Below the pieces are notes generated by a model. That model worked only from the letters and a program-made list of their open reading frames with translations. It was not told the origin of the DNA and did no database searches. Below are positions 43,484-51,870 of a DNA stretch of 64,000 nt, piece after piece. The stretch is from positions 62,001 through 126,000 of the forward strand of contig NZ_CAXUSG020000009.1 of assembly GCF_964253915.1 (NCBI RefSeq), written 5' to 3'. The stretch is from Metarhizobium sp964253915. GTDB taxonomy: Bacteria; Pseudomonadota; Alphaproteobacteria; Rhizobiales; Rhizobiaceae. The translations under genes were made by a program, and so were the position numbers. The first letter of the stretch is position 1. The number at the start of each line of letters is the position of its first letter.

Positions 43484-43498
43484 TGACAACCAAAGTCA
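43484..43498 (+). promoter_or_regulatory. IRO box (RirA-type iron-responsive operator) overlapping the -35 of the haem receptor gene
   Basis: TGA-n9-TCA, the consensus given for RirA-bound IRO boxes in Rhizobiaceae, begins one base inside a perfect -35 hexamer TTGACA (43483-43488). A plausible -10 (TATGCG) lies 17 bases downstream at 43506. Binding here would block the polymerase under iron-replete conditions. Box and promoter are seen directly; the regulator is inferred. Confidence 0.72.
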
Positions 43499-43631
43499 TG
43501 TTTTTTATGCGACATAAATAAGGCAGCGAAAATTCGCCGTACTTAAAGTTATTGAGATGCCTAGCCAGCCCATTGAGCGCTTTGTCGCCCGACCAGCCAG
43601 CCCGGTGATTTACATCGAAAGGAAATGGTCC

Positions 43632-45875
43632 ATGGTGTTCCGGCAAGCTCGGTCGGTACTTTTGACGTGCACGGCGATTGCTGTTCTGGCGGTTGCGCCA
43701 GGGGCTTTTGCGCAAGACGCTGCTTCCGACGCGGCAACCAATTCAGACGGCACGACGCTGAAGAAGATCGTTGTTACCAAGGGCGGCCGTGCGCAGGGCA
43801 CCGGCGCCACGGACACGCCTCTCGCTTCGGAAACGACATCCGCCGAAATCGAGCAGAAGCAGATTAGCAGCATCGAAGATCTCGGCCGCAGCGCCGAGCC
43901 GGGCGTCAGCTTCAACCGCAGCACCGGCGCGATCAACATTCGCGGCCTGGAAGGCAGCCGTGTCCTGACAACGGTGGACGGCATCCCGCTGACCTACCTC
44001 TCGGATGCCACGCGTGATGCCAAGGGCGGTGTCGATACCTTCGACTTTTCCTCGCTCTCGGCCGTCGATGTCGTTCGCGGCGCGGACTCGAGCCGTGGCG
44101 GTCAGGGTGCACTGGGCGGCATCTTCGCCATCCGCACCCTGGAGCCGGAAGACCTGATCAGCGAAGGCAAGGATTGGGGCGCGGTCGTCAAGTTCGCCTA
44201 TGACGGTTCCGACAACAGCTACAGCCCGTCGGCAGCGGTCGCCAAGCGCATCAACGGCACCTCGGTGCTGTTCCAGGGTGGCTACAAGTGGGGTGACGAA
44301 CGGGACAACCAGGGTTCGGTCAACAGCTACGGCACGACCCGCACCAAGGCGAACCCGGCTGACTACGACCAGCACAACCTGCTGTTCAAGCTGCGCCAGG
44401 AGCTGGCCGGCGGCCACACGATCGGCGTGACTGCCGAGAGCTTCCGTCGCCAGCGCGACATCGATACCCGCACGACGCAGACGCTGACCGGCAACTATCG
44501 CCCGGGCAACCATACCTCGATCGACGATACGGAGCGCGATCGCGTTTCGCTCGATTACCGTTACCGTTCCGAAAGCGCCGACAGCTTCATCGATTCGGCC
44601 GATGCAGCGCTCTACTGGATGCAGCAGCGCCGCATCAACGGCTACAACGCCTATCGTTTCACCTCCGTGGTCGGTCCGATCACCCGCGAGAACGATTACG
44701 AGGAAGACAGCTTCGGCCTGATCGGTTCTGCCGAGAAGAACTTCACCACCGGTAATTTCAATCACCGCGTGACGTTCGGCTGGGATCTGGCTCGCATCAC
44801 CAGCGAGCAGTATTCGTCGGGTATCGACAACTGCCGCGCACCCTATACGGGCGCCTACACCGCCTGCGCCAACCTGCACACCAACCAGGCGGACACGCCG
44901 AAGGTTGAGAGCAATCGCATTGGCTTCTTCCTCGACGACGAAATCGCCCTCGGTGAAAGCCACTTCTTCCTGACGCCGGGCGTTCGTTTCGACTGGATCG
45001 AGCATAACCCGAAGATGACGGACGCCTTCGATCGCAACGCGACCAACCCGGCTCTGCCGGATTCGTTCAGCGATACGGCAATCTCGCCGAAGCTGCGTCT
45101 CGCCTACGAGCCGCATGACGGCCTGGAAATCTACGGCCAGTGGGCCATGGGCTTCCGCGCACCGACGGCCGGCGAACTTTATGCCTCCTTCGGCGGTCCG
45201 GGCACCTACCTGCGTGTCGGCAATCCTGGACTCGAATCCGAAACCAGCAACGGTTTCGAAATCGGCGCCAACATCGGCGATGACGATTTCGGCGGTCGTA
45301 TCAACCTGTTCTATAACCGCTACAAGAACTTCATCGATACGCGCAGCCTGTCTGCGGCCGAAGCTGCGGCTTCCGGCTATGACATCACCCAGTATCCGCA
45401 GGGTGGCATCACGCAGAACATCAACCTCGATCGCGCCCGCATCTTCGGTGTCGAACTGGGTGCCCACAAGCGTTTCGAAAATGGCTTCAGCGTTCGCACG
45501 GCACTCGCTTATGCCAACGGCAAGGATCTCGACAGCGGCAACTTCCTGCAGTCGGTTGCGCCGCTCAAGGGCGTGATCGGCGTTGCTTACGACACCGAAC
45601 AGTGGGGCGTTGCGCTCGACTGGATCGGCTCTGCCGCCGGTCGCGGCCAGTCGACCGCCACCTACTTCAAGACGCCTGCCTACGGCATCGTCGACCTGAC
45701 GGCATGGTATGCGCCGGAACAGATCAAGGGCCTGAAGATCAACGCAGGTATCTATAACCTGTTCGACAAGACCTATTACGACTATGCCAACGCCCGTACG
45801 GGCCGTACGCAGCCGGCGGAGTATTATTCCGAGCCGGGTCGTTACTTCAAACTCTCCATCACGCAGCGTTTCTAA
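43632..45875 (+). CDS. shmR: TonB-dependent haem/haemoglobin receptor (ShmR-like)
   Basis: 747-residue outer-membrane receptor. It has a signal peptide (MVFRQARSVLLTCTAIAVLAVAPGAFAQ), a plug domain (INIRGLEGSRVLTTVDGIPL, VVRGADSSRGGQGALGG) and a 22-strand barrel ending in the aromatic KLSITQRF. The haem-receptor FRAP box (GFRAPTAGELYASF) and an NPNL-like box (VGNPGLESET) are both present. It resembles ShmR, the S. meliloti haem receptor. AAGGAAA precedes the ATG at 43632. An iron box lies about 140 bases upstream. Periplasmic and inner-membrane haem genes are not adjacent. Confidence 0.92.
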   Translation: MVFRQARSVLLTCTAIAVLAVAPGAFAQDAASDAATNSDGTTLKKIVVTKGGRAQGTGATDTPLASETTSAEIEQKQISSIEDLGRSAEPGVSFNRSTGAINIRGLEGSRVLTTVDGIPLTYLSDATRDAKGGVDTFDFSSLSAVDVVRGADSSRGGQGALGGIFAIRTLEPEDLISEGKDWGAVVKFAYDGSDNSYSPSAAVAKRINGTSVLFQGGYKWGDERDNQGSVNSYGTTRTKANPADYDQHNLLFKLRQELAGGHTIGVTAESFRRQRDIDTRTTQTLTGNYRPGNHTSIDDTERDRVSLDYRYRSESADSFIDSADAALYWMQQRRINGYNAYRFTSVVGPITRENDYEEDSFGLIGSAEKNFTTGNFNHRVTFGWDLARITSEQYSSGIDNCRAPYTGAYTACANLHTNQADTPKVESNRIGFFLDDEIALGESHFFLTPGVRFDWIEHNPKMTDAFDRNATNPALPDSFSDTAISPKLRLAYEPHDGLEIYGQWAMGFRAPTAGELYASFGGPGTYLRVGNPGLESETSNGFEIGANIGDDDFGGRINLFYNRYKNFIDTRSLSAAEAAASGYDITQYPQGGITQNINLDRARIFGVELGAHKRFENGFSVRTALAYANGKDLDSGNFLQSVAPLKGVIGVAYDTEQWGVALDWIGSAAGRGQSTATYFKTPAYGIVDLTAWYAPEQIKGLKINAGIYNLFDKTYYDYANARTGRTQPAEYYSEPGRYFKLSITQRF

Positions 45876-45912
45876 GCGTTGCAGGCGCCAATCACGGCGG
45901 GGGCGGTGGACG

Positions 45913-45945
45913 AAGGGGCGGTGCTTTTGGCGCCGCCCTTTCTCA
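45913..45945 (+). terminator. Terminator after the haem receptor gene
   Basis: GGGCGGTGC and GCGCCGCCC form a nine-pair stem with one wobble, around a five-base loop, followed by TTTCTC. It is 40 bases after the stop. Confidence 0.75.
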
Positions 45946-45958
45946 TGAAGAAGACCTC

Positions 45959-45986
45959 TTGCGCAGGCCGCAAACTCGGGTTAACA
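45959..45986 (+). promoter_or_regulatory. Probable trpL promoter
   Basis: TTGCGC (45959-45964) and TTAACA (45981-45986) with a 16-base spacer would start transcription at or next to the trpL ATG at 45995. That would give a leaderless leader-peptide mRNA, as reported for S. meliloti trpL. Both hexamers are imperfect. Confidence 0.5.
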
Positions 45987-45994
45987 ATTTTGCC

Positions 45995-46039
45995 ATGAAC
46001 AAGACCTTGAACATTGCAAACTGGTGGTGGGCACGCTGA
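45995..46039 (+). CDS. trpL: trp leader peptide TrpL
   Basis: 14-codon leader peptide MNKTLNIANWWWAR with three consecutive Trp codons just before Ala-Arg-stop. It closely follows the S. meliloti leader, which also ends WWWAR. Ribosome stalling at the Trp codons senses charged tRNA-Trp and decides between antiterminator and terminator ahead of trpE(G). In S. meliloti the free peptide also acts in trans in antibiotic resistance; that this applies here is inference. Confidence 0.94.
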   Translation: MNKTLNIANWWWAR

Positions 46040-46075
46040 AGCGGCCTCGACCAGTCATGTCCAAGGACAACGACC

Positions 46076-46108
46076 AAGCCGCCCGGAAACTGCCAGGCGG
46101 CTTTTTTG
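46076..46108 (+). terminator. trp attenuator terminator hairpin
   Basis: Eight-base stem AAGCCGCC / GGCGGCTT with extra inner GG/CC pairs, followed by TTTTTTG. It lies 37 bases after the trpL stop and 46 before the trpE(G) start. Confidence 0.92.
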
Positions 46109-46153
46109 TTTCAAGCCGCCTGCCGAACGGGCCTCGATGAAGAGAGAGGAACT

Positions 46154-48343
46154 ATGGTAACGATTATTCGGGATGACGGCTCGGAGACCTACGAGACCAA
46201 GGGCGGCATCGCCGTGACGCGCCAGCGCCGGCCGACGCCTTATGCGGACGCCGTCTCCAGCTATGTCGACCGGCTCGACGAGCGCCGCGGTGCTGTTTTC
46301 TCCTCCAACTACGAATATCCCGGCCGCTACACCCGCTGGGACACGGCCGTCATCGACCCACCGCTCGGCATCTCCTCCTTCGGCCGTCATGTCTGGATCG
46401 AAGCGTTCAACGGACGCGGCGAGGTGCTTCTGACCTTCGTCACCGAAAAGCTGAAGACGGTGGCGGAACTGACGCTCGGCGCCGCTACGTCCCGGCGCCT
46501 CGACCTGACGGTCAACCTGCCCGACCGTGTCTTCACCGAAGAAGAACGCTCGAAGATGCCGACCATCTTCACCGTGCTGCGTGCCGTCACCGACCTGTTC
46601 TTCTCCGAAGCCGATGCCAGCCTCGGCCTCTACGGTGCCTTCGGCTACGACATCGCCTTCCAGTTCGACGCCATCGACCTGAAGCTCGAGCGTCCCGCCG
46701 ACCAGCGCGACATGGTGCTTTATCTGCCAGACGAAATCCTGGTGGTCGACAACTATTCCGCCAAGGCGTGGATCGATCGCTACGATTTCGAAAAGGACGG
46801 CCTCAGCACCTTCGGCAAGGCCGACGACATCGTCTGCGATCCCTTCCGCACCACCGACACCATCCCGCCGCATGGTGACCACCGGCCTGGCGAATATGCC
46901 GAACTCGTCGTCAAGGCCAAGGAAAGTTTTCGCAAGGGCGATCTCTTTGAAGTTGTGCCCGGCCAGAAATTCATGGAGCGCTGCGACAGCAAGCCGTCCG
47001 ACATTTCCAAGCGGCTGAAGGCGATCAACCCGTCGCCCTATTCCTTCTTCATCAATCTCGGCAACCAGGAATATCTCGTCGGCGCCTCGCCGGAAATGTT
47101 TGTGCGCGTGTCGGGCCGCCGCATCGAGACTTGCCCGATTTCCGGCACCATCAAGCGCGGCGAGGACCCGATCGCCGATTCCGAGCAGATCCTCAAGCTC
47201 CTCAATTCCAAGAAAGACGAGTCCGAGCTCACCATGTGCTCCGACGTCGACCGCAACGACAAGTCGCGCGTCTGCGAACCCGGGTCGGTCAAGGTCATCG
47301 GCCGCCGGCAGATCGAGATGTATTCGCGCCTCATCCATACGGTCGACCACATCGAGGGCCGCCTGCGCGCCGATATGGACGCCTTCGACGGTTTCCTCAG
47401 CCACGCCTGGGCCGTCACCGTCACCGGGGCGCCAAAACTGTGGGCGATGCGCTTCATCGAGGCGCATGAAAAGAGCCCGCGCGCCTGGTATGGCGGGGCG
47501 ATCGGCATGGTCGGCTTCAACGGCGACATGAACACCGGCCTGACGCTGCGCACCGTGCGCATCAAGGACGGCATTGCCGAGGTGCGCGCCGGCGCGACGC
47601 TGCTCAACGACAGCGATGCGCATGAAGAAGAAGCAGAAACCGAACTGAAGGCCTCCGCCATGCTCGCCGCCATTCGCGACGCCAAATCCGGCAATGCCCA
47701 GAAAGCCTCGCGCGACGTCGCGGCCGTCGGCAAGGATATCAACATCCTGCTGGTCGACCACGAGGACAGTTTCGTCCATACGCTGGCCAATTATTTCCGC
47801 CAGACGGGTGCCACCGTCTCGACGGTGCGCACGCCTGTGGCCGAAGAGGTGTTCGACCGGCTGAAGCCCGATCTCGTCGTCCTGTCGCCCGGACCGGGAA
47901 ACCCGAAGGATTTCGATTGCAAGGCGACGATCAAGAAGGCGCGGGCGCGCGACTTGCCGATCTTCGGCGTCTGCCTCGGCTTGCAGGCGATCGCGGAAGC
48001 CTATGGTGGCGAACTGCGCCACCTGGCGGTGCCGATGCACGGCAAGCCGTCACGCATCCGGGTGCTGGAGCCGGGCCTCGTCTTCTCCGGCCTCGGCAAG
48101 GAAGTGACGGTCGGCCGCTACCACTCGATCTTTGCCGATCCCTCGACCCTGCCACGTGATTTCATCATCACCGCCGAAAGCGAAGACGGCACGATCATGG
48201 GCATCGAACACGCCAAGGAGCCGATTGCCGCCGTGCAGTTCCACCCGGAATCGATCATGACGCTTGGCGGCGACGCCGGTATGCGGATGATCGAGAATGT
48301 CGTGGCGCATCTGGCGCGGCGGGCGAAGACCAAGGCGGCTTGA
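46154..48343 (+). CDS. trpE: Anthranilate synthase, fused TrpE-TrpG
   Basis: 729-residue bifunctional enzyme of tryptophan synthesis, the fused trpE(G) form typical of rhizobia. Residues ~1-510 are the chorismate-using component (VVPGQKFMERC, SPYSFFINLGNQEYLVGASPEMFVRV, CPISGTIKRGEDP, DRNDKSRVCEPGSV). Residues ~530-729 are the class I glutamine amidotransferase with nucleophile C607 (FGVCLGLQ) and the H697-P-E699 pair (QFHPESIM). The start at 46154 follows GAGAGGAACT. Expression is controlled by the trpL attenuator just upstream. Confidence 0.96.
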   Translation: MVTIIRDDGSETYETKGGIAVTRQRRPTPYADAVSSYVDRLDERRGAVFSSNYEYPGRYTRWDTAVIDPPLGISSFGRHVWIEAFNGRGEVLLTFVTEKLKTVAELTLGAATSRRLDLTVNLPDRVFTEEERSKMPTIFTVLRAVTDLFFSEADASLGLYGAFGYDIAFQFDAIDLKLERPADQRDMVLYLPDEILVVDNYSAKAWIDRYDFEKDGLSTFGKADDIVCDPFRTTDTIPPHGDHRPGEYAELVVKAKESFRKGDLFEVVPGQKFMERCDSKPSDISKRLKAINPSPYSFFINLGNQEYLVGASPEMFVRVSGRRIETCPISGTIKRGEDPIADSEQILKLLNSKKDESELTMCSDVDRNDKSRVCEPGSVKVIGRRQIEMYSRLIHTVDHIEGRLRADMDAFDGFLSHAWAVTVTGAPKLWAMRFIEAHEKSPRAWYGGAIGMVGFNGDMNTGLTLRTVRIKDGIAEVRAGATLLNDSDAHEEEAETELKASAMLAAIRDAKSGNAQKASRDVAAVGKDINILLVDHEDSFVHTLANYFRQTGATVSTVRTPVAEEVFDRLKPDLVVLSPGPGNPKDFDCKATIKKARARDLPIFGVCLGLQAIAEAYGGELRHLAVPMHGKPSRIRVLEPGLVFSGLGKEVTVGRYHSIFADPSTLPRDFIITAESEDGTIMGIEHAKEPIAAVQFHPESIMTLGGDAGMRMIENVVAHLARRAKTKAA

Positions 48344-48383
48344 TAGACCGCCCTCAGGTTTCTGGCAAAGTCGGAAAGCCTCT

Positions 48384-48489
48384 CCGGCGTCATCCTCGGG
48401 CTTGTCCCGAGGATCTGCCTGCGTTCCCAAGTCATTGACGATAAAGTTATGTGCTTGGATCCTCGGGACAAGCCCGAGGATGACGTCGG
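48384..48489. repeat. Large inverted repeat with self-palindromic arms
   Basis: A 27-base arm at 48389-48415 has an exact reverse complement at 48458-48484, separated by 42 bases. Similarity continues a few bases outward on both sides. Each arm also contains the smaller palindrome CCTCGGG-n5-CCCGAGG. This looks like one of the abundant short palindromic elements of alphaproteobacterial intergenic DNA. It lies between the 3' ends of trpE(G) and the converging ClpP-like gene. Confidence 0.8.
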
Positions 48490-48517
48490 CGAGAGAAGGC
48501 CGGCGTCTCGACAAACA

Positions 48518-48545
48518 AAAAAGGCGGCCCGATGGGACCGCCTTT
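48518..48545 (-). terminator. Terminator of the ClpP-like gene
   Basis: On the minus strand AAAGGCGGTCC pairs with GGGCCGCCTTT around a short loop, with a T-run after it. It lies about 27 bases beyond the stop. Confidence 0.85.
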
Positions 48546-48571
48546 CAACAACGTCAAGCAGAAGAACTCGC

Positions 48572-49150
48572 TCAGATATCAGCCTGAGAGTTGATAATGC
48601 GCGAGACGAGGCCGTAGCCCTTGGCTTCTTCGGCAGAGAGCCAGTAATCGCGATCCGTGTCCTTGGCGATCTTTTCGATCGGCTGGCCGGTGGCATCGGC
48701 GAAGATGCGGTTCAGGCGCTCGTTCATCTTGATGATTTCGCGGGCCTGGATCTCGATGTCGGATGCCATGCCGCGGGTGCCGCCCGACGGTTGATGAAGC
48801 AGGAAGCGGGTGTTCGGCAGGCAAAGGCGCTGTTCCTTGGGAACGCTGACATAGATCAGCGCGCCGGCGGAGGCGACCCAGCCCGTGCCGATGATCCAGA
48901 CCTTCGGCTTCACGAACTTGATCATGTCATGGATGGAATCGCCCGATTCCACATGGCCACCCGGCGAGGACACGAAGATGCGGATGTCCTCGTCGCTGGC
49001 AGCGGCCAGCGCCACGAGCTGCGAGCACACCTTCTGCGCCAGTTCCTGGGTGATGCCGCCGTAGATGAAAATGGACCGCGACTTGAAAAGGTTGGCTTCC
49101 GCTTCCTTGCCCAAAGGCGTTTCTGTCTTCTTGTCGTCTTCGTCGCTCAT
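48572..49150 (-). CDS. ClpP-family serine protease subunit (paralogue)
   Basis: 192-residue ClpP-like peptidase. The triad can be placed at S94 (GWVASAGALI), H119 (LLHQPSGG) and D168 (DTDRDYWLSAEEAKGYGLV). The serine region differs from the usual GQAASMGA of housekeeping ClpP, and no clpX or clpA gene is nearby, so this is probably a second ClpP. N-terminal MSDEDDKKTE is acidic and lacks the standard propeptide. The start at 49150 is favoured over upstream codons to 49213. Confidence 0.85.
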   Translation of the reverse strand: MSDEDDKKTETPLGKEAEANLFKSRSIFIYGGITQELAQKVCSQLVALAAASDEDIRIFVSSPGGHVESGDSIHDMIKFVKPKVWIIGTGWVASAGALIYVSVPKEQRLCLPNTRFLLHQPSGGTRGMASDIEIQAREIIKMNERLNRIFADATGQPIEKIAKDTDRDYWLSAEEAKGYGLVSRIINSQADI

Positions 49151-49311
49151 GCGCGCATCTCCAGCGTGAATTTCGTCTCTTCCGCACATAGTGCTATTCG
49201 ATGCGTAAAACAATGCGCGAAAAAGACAAGCGGGAGAACAGGTGAAGAAAGTCTTCCCGGCCGCAAATGCCGCAGTTTTCCGATGGGCATCGGCGTGACG
49301 AGCAGCTCCTG

Positions 49312-50223
49312 TCAGGTCTCCTTGACCTTGACGCGCACGCCATGCGCCTTTTCACTTTCCGGCTCGACATGGATGACCACGCGGGCACCCGGATGGGCCG
49401 TCTTGATGGCGTCTTCCAGCCGGTCGCAGATATCATGCGCTTCGCTGACGGACATCGTGCTGGGCACGACGATGTCGAAAGCGACGAAGGTTACCGCGCC
49501 GGCGCGGCGTGTGCGCAGATAATGCACGCCGAGCGAGCCGGCGGCGTTGGCGCTGATTGCCTCCTTGATCACCTTTTCCTCGTCGAGTTCCACGGCCTTG
49601 TCCATCAACCCGTCGATGGAATGGGAAATCACCTTCCAGCCCTGGAAGAGGATGTTCAGCGAAACGAGGATGGCGAGCGCGGGATCGAGGATCGCATACC
49701 CGGTCACCAGCGCCAGTACCAGGCCGATGAGCACACCCACCGACGTCACGACATCGGAGTTGATGTGGTGGCCGTCGGCCGTCAGCGCCGGAGACCTGTA
49801 TTTCTTGCCGGCGCGGATCAGCAGATATGCCCAGGCGGCGTTGATGGCGGCGGCCAGCATGTTGATGCCGAGGCCGAGCGCCGGTGCTTCCGGCAGGCGG
49901 GGCGTCCACAGATGCGGGATCGCCTCCTGCACGATCATCAGCGCCGCAACGACGATCAGCACGCCCTCCACCACCGCGGAGAGATATTCCGCCTTGTGAT
50001 GGCCGTAGGGGTGGTCCTCGTCGGCCGGCTTCTGCGCATAGCGGATGACGAAGAAGGCGATGAAGGCGGCGACGACATTGACCGTCGATTCCAGCGCATC
50101 GGACAACAGCGCCACCGAGCCGGTGAACCACCAGGCCAGGAGCTTGAGGCCCATGACGCCGAAGGACAGCGGAATGCCCCAGAAGGCGAGGCGCCGGACG
50201 ATCGTGTTTCCGTGATTGCTCAT
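49312..50223 (-). CDS. Cation diffusion facilitator family metal transporter
   Basis: 303-residue CDF protein with six TM segments and a C-terminal ferredoxin-like cytoplasmic domain. Metal-site residues are visible in TM2 (LLSDALEST), the HPYGHHKAEY loop, TM5 (ADGHHINSDVVTS, an H-x3-D pair) and the C-terminal domain (GVHYLRTRRAG, HVEPE). It exports a divalent metal in exchange for protons; the H/D pattern suits zinc or iron, but specificity is not readable. The start may be 50223 or the ATG at 50235. Confidence 0.9.
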   Translation of the reverse strand: MSNHGNTIVRRLAFWGIPLSFGVMGLKLLAWWFTGSVALLSDALESTVNVVAAFIAFFVIRYAQKPADEDHPYGHHKAEYLSAVVEGVLIVVAALMIVQEAIPHLWTPRLPEAPALGLGINMLAAAINAAWAYLLIRAGKKYRSPALTADGHHINSDVVTSVGVLIGLVLALVTGYAILDPALAILVSLNILFQGWKVISHSIDGLMDKAVELDEEKVIKEAISANAAGSLGVHYLRTRRAGAVTFVAFDIVVPSTMSVSEAHDICDRLEDAIKTAHPGARVVIHVEPESEKAHGVRVKVKET

Positions 50224-50235
50224 CGGTTTTCCCAT

Positions 50236-50566
50236 GCAGATGCCAATGAATTGCAGAAAAAAGGACCCTAGAACGGCAAAACCGTCCGCGCGAATTTCGC
50301 GCGGACGGTTTTGGTTCTCCTGGCGGCCTTTTGACCTGTTGCGGCTTGTTTAGCGAGGAATTTCGCCGAAGGCAATTGATGTTTTCGTGACATGGTAAAG
50401 AGCGGATGGAATGCCCAAAGCCTGTGCAGACTGGGTGTTTGCAACGCATTTCCGGTCTGTTTTTCCGCAATTAATCCGGGTTCGGCGCGCATTTGCCGGC
50501 GGGCGAGCCTTGCCTTTGACCGCCGGCTGATGCTCCATGACCTGCCGTGCAGCCAAGAGTCCCGCC
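50236..50566. other. Divergent intergenic region between the CDF and BenE genes
   Basis: 331 bases without a convincing gene. It must hold both divergent promoters. The outstanding element is the hairpin at 50278-50312. A 41-codon minus frame (roughly 50268-50393, very basic) ends inside it but lacks a ribosome site. Confidence 0.45.
50278..50312. terminator. Perfect 16-base inverted repeat between divergent genes
   Basis: AAAACCGTCCGCGCGA and its exact complement flank an ATT loop. Terminal T-runs of four exist in both orientations. The shape is that of a bidirectional terminator, yet it lies upstream of both flanking genes. It may close an unseen short transcript or act in the CDF leader. 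Confidence 0.65.
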
Positions 50567-51745
50567 ATGTTGAAAGATTTTTCCGTCCAGAGTTTCTTTA
50601 TGGGGTGCCTGACGGCATTCGTCGGCTTCGCCAGTTCCTTCGCCGTCGTGCTCCAGGGGCTGAAGGCGGTTGGCGCGACGGATATCGAAGCGGGCTCCGG
50701 CCTGATGGCGCTGTCGATTTCCATGGGCCTTTGCGCCATCGTGCTCAGCATCGCGACGCGGCTGCCGGTCAGCATCGCCTGGTCGACGCCGGGCGCGGCG
50801 CTGCTGGCGACGTCAGGCGCGGTTGCCGGCGGATTTCCCACCGCCGTGGGTGCCTTTATCGTCTGCGCCTTGCTGATCATCGTCGCCGGGCTGTTCAAGC
50901 CGCTTGGCCGCGCCGTCGCCGCTATTCCCGCGCCGCTTGCCAATGCCATGCTCTCGGGGGTGATCATCGGCCTCTGCTTTGCGCCGGTAAAGGCGATTGC
51001 CTTCAATCCGCTGCTCGGCCTGCCGATCGTCATCGCCTGGATCGTCGTCGGCGCCTTCAAGCGGTTGTTTGCCGTGCCGGCCGCCCTTTTGGCCTTCGTG
51101 CTGGTTTTGGTCTTCGGTGTCGACATTCCGCCGGAAGCGCTGGCCGCCTGGAGCCAGTCACTGGTGCCGCCGGTTGAGTTCGTGATGCCGGTTTTCACCC
51201 TCGCCGGACTGGTTTCGATTGCCCTGCCGCTGTTCATCGTCACCATGGCCTCGCAGAATATTCCCGGTATAGCGGTGTTGAAGGTCAACAATTACGAACC
51301 GGTGCCGGGACCGCTTTTTGCCGTCACCGGCCTGTTCTCGTTGCTCAGCGCCCCCTTCGGCGGCCATGCCGTCAATCTGGCGGCGATCACGGCGGCGATG
51401 TGCGCCGGCACCGATGCCCACGCCGATCCGAAGCGCCGTTATTGGGCGGCGATCATCGGTGGGGTGGGGTATGTGATCCTGGGCCTGCTTGCCGGCGCCG
51501 TCACCACCTTCGTGGCGCTGGCTCCACCGGTGCTCATCCAGGCAGTCGCCGGGCTGGCGCTGGTCGGCGCCTTCTCCGGCTCGGCCGTTGCCGCCTTCAA
51601 GGAGCCGGAAACCCGCGAAGCTGCCGCCATCACCTTCCTCGTCACCGCCTCGGGCGTCTCGTTTGCCGGCATATCCGGCGCCTTCTGGGGCCTTTTGGGC
51701 GGCGGGGCAATGATGGCGCTGCAGCGGTTCGTGCCGCGCGGATAA
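50567..51745 (+). CDS. BenE-family benzoate/H+ symporter-like carrier
   Basis: 392-residue membrane protein with about 11-12 TM segments. ISIAWSTPGAALLATSG is present in variant form as VSIAWSTPGAALLATSGAV, with MASQNIPGIAVLKVNNYEP and FGGHAVNLAAITAAMCAGTDAH downstream, all BenE family signatures. BenE carries benzoate in Acinetobacter, but no aromatic-degradation gene is adjacent, so the substrate is open. The start at 50567 (MLKDFS) is preferred over the ATG at 50537, since the family sequence begins there. Confidence 0.88.
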   Translation: MLKDFSVQSFFMGCLTAFVGFASSFAVVLQGLKAVGATDIEAGSGLMALSISMGLCAIVLSIATRLPVSIAWSTPGAALLATSGAVAGGFPTAVGAFIVCALLIIVAGLFKPLGRAVAAIPAPLANAMLSGVIIGLCFAPVKAIAFNPLLGLPIVIAWIVVGAFKRLFAVPAALLAFVLVLVFGVDIPPEALAAWSQSLVPPVEFVMPVFTLAGLVSIALPLFIVTMASQNIPGIAVLKVNNYEPVPGPLFAVTGLFSLLSAPFGGHAVNLAAITAAMCAGTDAHADPKRRYWAAIIGGVGYVILGLLAGAVTTFVALAPPVLIQAVAGLALVGAFSGSAVAAFKEPETREAAAITFLVTASGVSFAGISGAFWGLLGGGAMMALQRFVPRG

Positions 51746-51870
51746 ACCTGTTCGTCTGGCAATGACAAGGCAACGGCAGGTGTTGCCTTGTCGCGACAGG
51801 CGCCGGCGAGGTGAGGGCATTCGAACAACCGCACTTGCCTCTCGCAACCGATGCCGGTATACATCCGTCC

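Larger units (their letters stand above)
45995..46108 (+). ncRNA. trp attenuator leader RNA (rnTrpL-like)
   Basis: The leader has the attenuator parts in order. CTGGT (46021-46025) can pair with ACCAG (46050-46054). GCGGC (46041-46045) can pair with GCCGC (46078-46082) as antiterminator. The terminator is AAGCCGCC (46076-46083) with GGCGGCTT (46096-46103), followed by a T-run. In S. meliloti the terminated leader is released as a trans-acting small RNA (rnTrpL). The cis attenuator is certain; the trans role is inferred. Confidence 0.9.

Noticed and set aside
46055..48040. A 661-codon open frame antisense to trpE(G)
   Set aside because: It is the complement of a full anthranilate synthase and shows no family sequence.
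50268..50492. A 74-codon minus frame ending in a basic 41-residue stretch
   Set aside because: No ribosome site precedes the internal Met, and its end lies in the perfect palindrome at 50278-50312.
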